Shown here piece after piece: positions 12,553 to 24,500 of a DNA stretch of 64,000 nt. The stretch spans positions 4,216,001 through 4,280,000 of the forward strand of contig NC_039492.1 of NCBI RefSeq assembly GCF_003590095.1, written 5' to 3'. A program made the translations under genes and the position numbers. The DNA comes from Trichoplusia ni (lineage: Eukaryota > Arthropoda > Insecta > Lepidoptera > Noctuidae). The notes under the pieces were generated by a model. The model was not told the DNA's origin and made no database searches. It worked only from the letters and a program-made list of their open reading frames with translations. Each line of letters opens with the position of its first letter. Position 1 is the stretch's first letter.

Positions 12553-15500
12553 ATGTCTTTCATAACGAAAAGGGAGCGTGTGTTCAACGAATACAATCTG
12601 TACGACTTACCGGCGCGGAACGAGGGCAAGCTGAAGGCGTACGCGTCATGCACGGACGCGAGAGCCTGGTCCCACTTCTGCTCTGACAAGAGCGAACACT
12701 TGGTGGAAATTATAAAGAGGAACAACGAGACGGTCCGCCCCAAGTATCTACCAACAAACGTGATCGTTGACACTCTCATGGTGGCGAAGAACGCGGAGAT
12801 CGCACGCTTGAAGCGCAAGATAGAAGGCTTCGAGCAAATGTTGGCCGCGTACGAACAACTCGACCTCTCGTGTGATCAGAGATGTGAGATCGCTCAAGCC
12901 GTAAGTACTGATTGTAGATGTTGATTTTGTAGTTTAAAAATCTTACAGACCCAAATAAGAAGATATATTGTTTGTATGTTATGTGTATTTGTGTACAACA
13001 TAATGCATGGATGTAAATATTCACATTTAGGGTTCCGTAACTAAGTGGTAAAAACGGAACCCTATTACTGAGGCACTGCTGTCTGTCTGTCTGTCTATCA
13101 CCGGGCAGTTATCTCATGAACCGTGATATCTAGAGAGTTTAAATTTATCACTTATCTTTCAGCGCAACTAAAAAGTTACAACAGAGCATTGATTTAATAT
13201 ATCATGTGAAGTCATGTATGCTTATAGTTAGTACGTACGTTAAAAATACAAAGAAACTTGTTCTTGTACTGAAATCTGTGGATCTGAGTACTGATATAAA
13301 GTTATGTATCAATAGTTCATCATCATTGGCCTAGCCTTTTCCCAACTATTTTGGGGTCGGCTACCAGTCTAACCGGTTTCAGCTAAGTACCAGTGTTTTA
13401 CAAGGAGCGACTGCCTATCTCACTACCTCCTCCTCAGCCTGTCCTACCTCCTCACCTTGTCCTACCTCCTCAACCCAGTTACCTGGGCGACACGATACCC
13501 CTTGGTTAGACTGGTTGTCAGACTTTTCAAGCTTCTGACTACCTGTAACGAATGTCAAAGATGTAAGATAGACAGACAACAACAGCCGGGACCCACAATT
13601 TAACGTGCCTTCCGAAACACAGAGGAACTCCTTATGACAAAGATGGTCACCCATCTACGGACCAACCGCGTCAAGCATAGCTTAACCTGTGGTCGTTTCA
13701 CTTCTGCGGTTCCAGCTTAGCCACGAGCTCCTCAATATGTATCAATAGAAAAGTACATTTATAATCAGATTTATGCATATTTAGAAAAAGCTGATATACT
13801 TTGCAGAGAACAGAAAGGATTCAGGCGTGAGACATCAATAAACTTAGCGATTTACGATTTTCTTCATAATGTAACAAAAAATATTGATGCTAGAATACCC
13901 ACATGTGCTGTATATTGTGACATGACCGCGGCATTTGATCACGTAGATCACAAATTATTATTAGATAAACTCGAGCGTTACGGTCTGAGAGGAAATACTC
14001 TACAATTGTTAGAATCGTACTTGATTAATAGAAAGCAAAAAGTAACAATATCTGGAATAGATTTAAAAACTAAAACCGAAAATGTTTTCTACTCGGATGA
14101 AAAACTCATATCATTCGGGGTACCACAGGGGAGTGTGTTAGGGCCTCTTCTATTTTTATTATATATAAATGATCTTCCAAACTGTATAACTTGTCCAATT
14201 ACTTTGTTTGCTGACGACAGTACCTTAACAATATCATGTAAAAATCCTGAGCAATACTGTAAAGACATCAATAATTCAATAACTGCACTTGTTTCCTGGC
14301 TAGTAAATAACAACCTAAAAGTAAATTTAAATAAAACTAGTGTCATGCATTTTAGCCAGCGAATTGACATTCCGTCGCAAATAACTGTCAAATATGATGA
14401 TACCGTAATAAACGAAGTAGATAGTACAAAATTTCTAGGGTTACAAATAGACAAAAAATTAAACTGGAAAAATCATATTGATGTTCTTTGTAAAAAAATA
14501 AGCAAATACTCATATGCACTATATAAACTTGCTCCAACTGTTAATACCGACACTCTGCTTATAGCGTATCATGGTCTAGTAGCTTCTGTTCTCAGATATG
14601 GGATTTTATTCTGGGGCAATTCAACAGACCGCGAAATAATTTTTAAAATACAAAAACGTTGTATTCGCGCTATGTTTGGGCTCAAAGTCACTGACAGTTG
14701 TTTACCATTTTTCGTAAAACATAAAATATTAACACTACCATCGATGTACATTTTAGAAGTATGCCTTTTTATTAGACAAAATCCAGACTTATTTCCGCGA
14801 TTATCAGAAAAAGTACAAAGAAACAGACGAGATAACGATAAACTTTGTATAAACCGCGTCAAAACTGCTCTTATGTGGAAAAGTATATTTTGTATGTCGG
14901 TAAAAATATATAACAAAATCCCAAAAAGATATAAAGATTTAAAAAATAACTTGTTTAAAATAAAGCTTAAAGATATGTTAATAAAAAAGGGATACTACAG
15001 TGTTCAAGAATTCTTAGATGATGTGGATCTATAGCCATCTTAATTATGTTTGTATAAGTGCCTACTTTATTACTATGTTATCAATTAGTGTAAATTCAAT
15101 TTTCAGTGTTAAACTAAAAATATTTGTATGCCGGTCCCGGCTAGATATAGTGGTCATTTCCATTGATGTAACACCTATTTACTACCTATGTTCTACGAAT
15201 AAAGACTTTGTATTTGTATTTGTATAATAGTTATACTAAACATATCACGCAGCAAAAACTACGCAACATTCCCTAAAATCTGTATAATTTACAGCATGCA
15301 GCAATAAAGGCGGCCAACAAAGAACTCGACGAATTGGTAAGGATATCTAATGATAATAATGTTTTGCTTATTCGCGGAATAGTCTTAAGTAAATATACAT
15401 ACTTAGGATATACTTATACTGAGAATAGAACATCATAGCGGCAAATTGGAATAGAACAAACCAAATTCACTCTTATGTCCACAGCGTAGTCCAGATATTA

Positions 15501-18500
15501 CTTTGAAGAAAAAAGTCGCTGGTAGAATGACACACACACACACGCATACTGAGGCGGACTTCGGCTTCGACTTGCTGAATGTTCAGGCCCGAAAGCGACT
15601 ATGAGTGTATAGATTTTTTCTGACGGTGCTAAAGGTGCACATTAAGTGACATTAAAATCGGCCTTACATCAAACGAATTAACGTTGAAAATTAATCGTTA
15701 TAACCAAAGACGCAGTTGGAAAATTTAGTAGGGATATTAAAAAATAATCAAAATGGCATTCAAATTGGATTGGTTCACCCGTTCAAGTGTTACGGTACCT
15801 CAGACACACGCATATAGGTACAAACTTAGATAAAACCAATTTGCAGAGCTCGGGGCACATACACCCCACAATTTCATCTAAAAACAAAGTTCGAGTAGGT
15901 AAGGCTAAGGTCTGGCACTTTAAACTCTTACAGCATTATTGTAGAAGCGAGATAGCACACTTCACAACGCATAACGTTGTCTCGCTTTAACAATGGAAAC
16001 AACACTACTTTTTAAGCTCATAGTACTGACAGTAAATCAACATTGTTAATCTTTTCTTGTTTTCAGTATTTGGATTTGGACTTGTCTGGTTTTACGGGAG
16101 AGGTAAACATTATTATTTATAACATTTATATTTAGTTTCTTAATTAGCGTAAATGTTGCAATATCGGATATTTTAAGCAAAGTCGGGACGATATGTTAAC
16201 TTAAGATACTACCTTTGTAGTATTACGTTAGTTGGGGTTGGGGTCAAGACATAAAAAAACATACATTTATACATGTCATACACACATACATACTTTTGCA
16301 TTTAAAATGTGAGTGCAATATTCTAAATAAGATTTTATTTTCAGGGCGTTGATTCAGAAGGTTTTCAGGTAACATTGACTTTACGATACTAATTTTATTT
16401 ATTACCTATATTATTTGATTTACTTAGGTACTTAAATTGTTATTAATATACACAACCATTTTGTTTCAGACCGGAAAATCAAGAGGCGATGAGGTATTTA
16501 TTATAGTACCCATAATGAGCAGCTTTTTGAGATTATAGTAGTTTTTAAATTAATAAACATAAGTTAATTTAAACTACTTACCTAAAGATTAAAGTGCTAT
16601 TTATTATAATTAAGAGCAGTGTGAAAGAATTTTGCTTTCTAAAATTGGAATGTTTTTTTTTTCAGAGCACCTTCGAGGAGGTAAGGATTAAATATATATA
16701 ATATATTTATTAAATATAATAATTATTAAAACATAAGGGGCCTTATCGTGTTGGTATTTTCATTATTATTTTACGTTTGTTTTGTTATATTAATATGCCT
16801 TTATTTTAATTTCAGACTTTGCTTCCAATAAGTAACGTAAGTTCAGTATGAAAAACTAGTTTTCGTAATAATTAATTAGACTTCCTAATTTACCCTTTTA
16901 CATTATTTTACCTAAATCCATTTAAGCAGCGGTACGAACCACGCATGGACCAGCGCATGGAACAACGCACGACACCACGCATGACACCACGCACGGACCC
17001 ACGCATGGACACACGCACGGACACACGAATGGAACAAAGCATGACACCACGCACGGAGCCACGCCTGAGCACACGCATGGAACCACGCCTGAGCACACGC
17101 ACGGATCCACGCACGGATCCACGCACGGATCCACGCACGGATCCACGCATGGATCCACGAACGGACACACGCATGGACACACGCATGGAACCACGCCTGA
17201 GCACACGCACGGATCCACGCACGGATCCACGCATGGACACACGCATGGACACACGCATGGAACCACGCACGGACACACACATGGAACCACGCATGGAACA
17301 ACGAATGGAGCCACGTACGGGACAACGCATGGAATCACCAAAACCAGTAAAAGAGTCTAAGGCCATTCAAAATGATGTGAAATGCGCTTGTGATGCTGCT
17401 ACACGTGAGTTTCTATTTTATTACCGTTTAAACCTTCCCTGGACTTCCGCGAATATTTCCAGATTGAAATAAGCAAAATCTTATCGGGTTCTAGCGAGAC
17501 TAGCGAACAGCAATTCAACATTATATTAAAGATATATTGTACACATCTTCCTAAATTATATATTATGTATGTATCTATGTGAAAAAAAGGGAAAGAAAAT
17601 GTGCGCGCATTCTGCTTTCTCTTGCTTATATCCCCACTCGACTCCCGTCCGCCTCTTCCGATCACACTTTTCGTAACGCTTACTTCAAACTTGCGTAGAG
17701 AAGTTTCACTGCAAAAACGCCCTCGTGCCTCCCTCATGTATGATAAATTGAATCATGTTATGCTATTTGAAATTCCAGTCGTCAACAATACAGGATATGA
17801 CGAAATGAAAGACACAATTATTGCGAAAGATGCTAAACTAAGCGCCATGAAAAATACCATAGCTGTAAGTCTGTTAGAACGATTTGTTTTTACGCACGAG
17901 ACCCTTCTGTGTTTAATAACGCCATTAATTTACAGGTCATGGAAAACGATGTTTGCGAGCCCTACTGCTATTATGCACATATATATACAGCATTAGAGAA
18001 AATATTTGGCATTCTTTGTCAAAACGATAAGTACAGGCAGTATCTGAAATTATTGGTGTGTAAAACACTACTACTATAAATTACAGTATTAAAGAAAATA
18101 TTTCACGCTATTATTACTTTTAGACTGCCGGAAAGGACACTCGCTGCATTGATATCAAGGGACACATACTTTTCAAGCTAAAAGTCTTGGAAAAATTCTG
18201 CTGTGCATTAATAGCGCCTTGCACCCAAGACTTCGTTTCTCATGGGACTGTACATAAAGACGACTGTGCCTGCTATCGAGTAGATTTAGTATCCCGCGTT
18301 GAACCAACTTATGCTCTGACAACGGCTGAAGCAAATCAACCAAGTCTTGATAACAAGAGAGCACACCTTGTAGCAGACATCATAAAGAATGACGAAATGA
18401 AAGAAATTTTAGATAAAGATGACGAAGAATATAAGCTCGAAGATGAACAAACTGATGATGTTTTTGTCATAGATAACTACAACATAGATGGAGAGAACCT

Positions 18501-21500
18501 TAAACGCCTTAAAAGACTACAAGAGAATTATGATGATTTGATGACCTGCTATGAAGCAATCAAACACGAAAAAGACTGTTTAGAAATACGTTGTAAAAAG
18601 TACGAAGAAGTAGAAAAGGAATTTGAAACTTTGAAAGCTCAAATGAGGGAATATAATTCACTTTGGAATGAAAAAGAACATTACAGGAAGCGATCTATTG
18701 ATCTTGATTCTTTGAAAGAACAATACCTCATATTATCTGATGAAACATCTAGTTTAGAGACCCAACTTAAAGCCGAAACAGAAATTAATCACATTAAATG
18801 TAAAGCAATGGAAGGCTTAAGGAATGAAAATATTATGTTAGAAAAGAAATTGAACGAAGCCTCCATTGCTTTTGAAAAGGAAAAGAATGCATTACTGTGC
18901 AAGTTAAAGGAAGCCGACTGCAGAGTTATATGCCAGGGGCAACAAATAAAAAATCTTAACCAACAAATTGATAAACTCATAGAACAAGATCGTGACAAAG
19001 TAAGTTTATCTATAGTTATTGGTAGTATTTAGTTATAGGAACTAAAATATAATAATTTCTTGTATTTTTTCTTGAATACTTTTTAGATAATTTGAATAAA
19101 ATACTTACTTTTTAGTTAGATTTATCAATGCCGGATGCAGATATGCATTCGGTTGCATTTTATGATGAAATTGAGTCTACTAAGGAACAAATAAAGAATT
19201 TGAAGGATGCGCTTCTGTGTAATGAAGAAGAAAAACAAGAGATACAGAAGGAGTATCAAGAGCACTTATTGCTTATCAATAACCTCAGACTAGAGGTAGA
19301 AGATTGGAAAAGTAAAAAAATCCGTAACCTATATTTATCCGTCCTAAGTGTTTGCCCATTTTTTTACTGCTATATTAATAGTAATTAAAAAAATGTTTAA
19401 ACACTGTTTTGTATTTATTACTCAATATATTATTCTTATTAAAACGAAAGTTGTGATTTTAAAACAAAAAATAATCATGAGTTTATTCTAGATACATATG
19501 ATAAAACACTACAACGCAACTCCAATTTGGAAAAGTATACTGAAAGGTTAATAGAAGAGAATTCACGTTTATCCCAAGACGTTGAAGAAAAGTCGACAGC
19601 CGTTGAGAATTTAATGAAAATAATTAATAATAAATCACAGGAAATCAATAAGTTAGTGCATGAAATGGAGAAAAAGAAATATGAAACCACGGATTTATGC
19701 AGGCAACTCAATGATTTACGTGAACGATTCGACTTGAGCCTAATGTCTTCAGAAAGCGAAAAATTAGATGCTATAAAATCTTTACAGATAGCCCGACAAG
19801 AAAGTCAGGAGCTATTAGAAAAAGTAAAAGATTACGATCAGGTCATTCACAAAAATGCTGATTTTATAAAGTCTTTAGAACTTCAGGTAGAAGATAATAG
19901 GGACCTTCAAAATTTGCTTATGAGTACTATGGAGGAAAATAGAACTTTGAAATTAAACTTAGAGGACCGTGAAAATGCGAATTCAATTTTACTGCAAGAA
20001 ATTCAGAGATTGCGTAAAGTTAATGAATATAGCGCTGATAATATAAGCAGTTTACGAGAAGAAAATGATCACTATAAAATGTCTTTAGAACTAAATCAAA
20101 CAGAAAGTGGCGAGCTTAGAGACAAATTAATGAACTACGATAATGTTAATATTCAGTTAAAAACTTTGCAAGGATCGCATACAAGATTATTAGAAGAAAA
20201 GAAGAGACTTGAAAATGAGTTACTTGCGAAAGCCAGTGAACTCGAAAATGCACAACATTCTATGTTATTAGATAAAAGGGAGAGTGATGATTTAATAACC
20301 AGACTACAACGATCTGAAGGATCAAAAGATGATGAACTATATAAGATGAGTGAAGCTTATCATATAGCAAATAGTGAAAAACGAGCTGCTAAAAATGAAT
20401 TAGAGGAAAAGAATAGATACATAGAAAGTATATTACAAACTGTTAATAGTTTGAAGCATCAAAATGCTGAGTTGTTACAAAAATGCAACGACGCGGAAGA
20501 ACTAGAACAAAACTTAATATCTTTAAAGAAAGCTTATAGTGAATTGGCAACAGAAATGAATACGTTACAAAATGATTTTGACATAAAGACAGACGAATAC
20601 ACTCAATTATATAATACTTTAGAAAGCAAAATTGAAGAGAACCGAGACTTGTTCGAAAGGGTAAGACTTTTAGAGCGGAGCCAAGAAATGGCCACAAATG
20701 ATATAAAAGCTTTGCAAGATGAGAAATATTCGATTCAAGCCAAAGCTAATGTAATAGAACAGGAAAGCGCGGTACTGATAAGCAAAATTAAACATTATGA
20801 AAATTTAGAGTTAGAATTTGATAAACTAAAAAGAGCTCACGATGAAATGAGGGTTGAAAAAGAAACTTTACAAAGCGAACTCAACATGCAGTTGGCTGAC
20901 TTGAGAAGGATGGAACAAGAAAATTGTGAATTACACAGTCATAGTCAAACATTATTAAGTCATAGTGAAGACTTGGAAAATGCTTTGATAGGGGCTAGAA
21001 CTGAGGTGAAGGTCATTTGAATTTGATGTCATACTGTATAATGAAAAGTATATATTTTATTGAATAATAATGTTTTTTCAGCTGATCCGAAAGTCCAGTT
21101 ATACAGTTAATTCTTATAAAGATATTATGGCAGAAATCGAAGCCATGAAAAACGAAAAAGTTTCGAATCAGATAAAGATACGGGATCTTCGTGATAGATT
21201 GGAGGAATCTGTATGTATTGGGAAGTTAATACAATTATATGTAGTAACACTTTTGTACAAATAATTTTAATCAAATTGTCTATTGAGAGGCAGATCTATT
21301 TCGTCTTTAAACAAAGAAATTACTCTTTACTTTAAAAACAACGAAAACATTATATTAAAAGGCATTTCAAAATTATCCAGAATTTATCATAATTTAAGCT
21401 TTAACTATATGCACTTACATATATTTTTTAGATTGTAGAGCAAGAACTTGAAGACACTATACCGTCACACTATTTTGGTATGAATAATGTATGATGTTAT

Positions 21501-24500
21501 TATTCTGTATCATCCATATTCATTTTTTATTTGACCTTTTTATCATAGGGAAAAAACAAAAAATAAATAAATATAAAGTAACTATTAACTGTATGTCACC
21601 TGATACTGTTTTTGTTTAAGGAAAACATTATTTCTAAATTATCCGAAGACATTCTCGCACGAGACGACAAAATAGCAACTTTACAAAACCACATTAATAA
21701 CTTGGAAGAGGAAGTCAGAAGGCTCCACGCCGGCTTGTCTGAAGCTATCGATACTGGTGAACAAATGAACGATTTTAGTTTCCAGAAAATTGATTCCTTG
21801 AGAAATATGGAGGCCCATCGTGAGTATATTGCATTATTATAACATAAAACTAATTATATCAGTTTTGGTTTTACTAGTTACCACACCTTAATTACACTTT
21901 TCAAGTTCCGAATATACTGGTAACTCTTTAGCATTTACCTTCACTAATTATGTTTTATGTTCAGACTCCAAGGCAACGCATAACATGAAAATGGAACTAG
22001 CAAAACTGCAACAAGAGAACTCCATGCTTTCTGAACAATTATCTGTGACTAGAATAAAGTCAGAGGAGTGTTCCCGAGAGGAACATAAATATGTGTCAAA
22101 AATAATGCAATTACAAAATGAGAAAGAAATTATTGTCACAGATATTAAGCAATTGGAGCTGACAAGCGTTGGCGACAGTGCCTTAGCGCCAAATAACTGT
22201 GATGTTGAAGACATCTTAGCGTCCCTCGATAGAATCAGGAGATGTCTAGATGCCAGATGCCAGACATTGCTACAAGTTCAAACATCTTCTCAATTGCTTT
22301 TGAGTAAAGCAGATGAAGCGAAAAAAATAGTTGAAAGAGAAAAACAAAAAATTATATCTGAAAAAGAAGAAGCAATAAAAGATAAGCAAAACATGGAACA
22401 ACAATTATACGATCTTAAAGATAAGTTAGAAAAGCAAATTGCTAACGACAGAGAAGTTATTATTGACCTAGAAGCAACTATGCAAAATCAAAAACTAGTT
22501 TATGACAGTTGTATTCAATCAAGAACGGCTTACATTTCTAAATTGGAAGAAGAACTAGAAAATCTTAAGGATGTTTACCAAAAATCTTTTGAAAAAATTA
22601 ATGACTTACAAGAGAAGCTACAAAATATGAGTGAAGACAAGAACAATTTAATAAAAACAATGAATAATGTTAGAGCAGATCTGGAAGCAAAATCTCAAGA
22701 AGTGAATGAATTGCAAAAAGAATTTGAGGCATTGAAGAACAAGCCTAGCCGCAATATGGGAGTTCAGGCTCAGACCTCTGACGATCACCGAAATATGGGA
22801 ACTCAGATAGATAAAGATTATTTTATTGATGAAGACAAAAAGTTTTACGTTGATTCAGGTGTAATGATGAATGAAACAAAAGATCAGTATGTTGATCAAA
22901 TGGATAGTTTACATCTGATGTCACTTCGATCACCTTTAGATAAAAAACAAAAAGAACCTGAAGGCATAACCCAAGCACAGCATTTAATTAATGAAGTACA
23001 AGTATTAGCCGCAAATGTAGAACCAACATTTGAAGTATTTAAAAGCAGTTACATAGATTATAAAATGAAACGTTTACGCCCAGGAAAATTACAACAACTA
23101 TCTTTACCCCGTATTTCGACTACTAGAGAAAAATCAACTCAGGCTCATAGATCGGGCAAAAGATATTCAAATGCGAAAACGCAAAGCAATAATTTGATAG
23201 ATATTTATAATCGGCAGTCTATGCATACCAATTCTTCAAAAGGTAATGAGGAGTCGGAAAATAATGTTGGTGACAAAAATCCAGGTCAGAGTCAAGGAAA
23301 GTCAACTGGAACTGGGTACCCCACAAGAGAAAGTTATGAAACGGATAGTAATATCAAACGAAAATATAAAGATGCTAAAACGTTCGCTGGATCTTCCTCA
23401 GATAAATCAACAGATAAGGATTTATTTGTTATATACAACGATAGCGAAAGTAGCTATAATAACAATCCTGAAAATAATACCAATAATCCCAAAAATAAAG
23501 GTAAAAATAAAGGGGCATGGTCAGGCAAGGGGCATTCAGAAATAGTAGTCGAAGCGGTAACAGTACACCCTACAAAAAAAGAGAAAAGCATGGATACAAA
23601 TCCTAAACATCAAATTGACCAAGATTCTTATATTTTCCGAGATATAGATGAAACCGCTGAGGATGATAGCGTAAAACACAAACTTAAAATTAATTTACCT
23701 CGAGTTGGAATAGAAAGTCCATCTGTAATTACGTCTTCAGACGGTGACAAAAAATCGTTAGACTCCTATACTCTTGCGATTTATTCCTCACCAAAAAGAC
23801 TTTCAGATTCAGATATAAAAATTAGTGATGATGTGGATGGCAAAAAAATTAGGCTTGGGACTCCTTCATTACCAACAATGTCTAATGATGATAATCAATT
23901 CTTGGACTCTTATAACTCATTAGGAGTAGGCTCAGAATTTGATACTGTAAGACCAGGATTGATGAAAACAAAAGCCATTGAAACTGACAGTGGAACATCT
24001 AAACAAAAACATTCTCAAGTATTGAGGAAAAATACCAAAACATCAAATCCTTTTGAGAGTGAATCTCACCACAAACTTTCTAGAGTCGGGGCTGATGTTC
24101 TTCTACTGAAATCTGCAGAAAGGAAAAAGTCCCCTGAAAAAAGAGCAAGGCAAAACTTTGGACTAGAATATATTTTGGACACCGTTCAAGGTGAAGTAGA
24201 CCCTGATGTTGTGAACTACTACGCAAATAAAGACATACGAAAAACTAGAAGTGACGAGAGATTTAATTTGGTAAAAATAAGAGAAAAATCTGATTCAAGT
24301 CCTTCGAGGCTCAGCGAGCTTAAGATGTCATCTACGGAATATAAAACTATTTCGACAGTCAGCAAATACAGTGACAAAAGTCAACCAAAATCCTATGCTG
24401 AACGCAGCATAATGGCAAAGTTGGATATAAATAAAGATTATGAAAATAAAATAACATCTTTGACGAAGGCATTGGAAAATATTGAAAAGGATTATAAGAA

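Noticed and set aside
16941..17340. CRISPR-like array
   Set aside because: Units are contiguous 12-bp coding repeats without spacers, in a eukaryotic exon.
16908..17366. Three long minus-strand open frames rich in Cys/Val, Ala/His or Ser/Arg
   Set aside because: Produced by the 12-bp periodicity of the tetrapeptide array, whose plus frame is spliced in phase with the rest of the gene.
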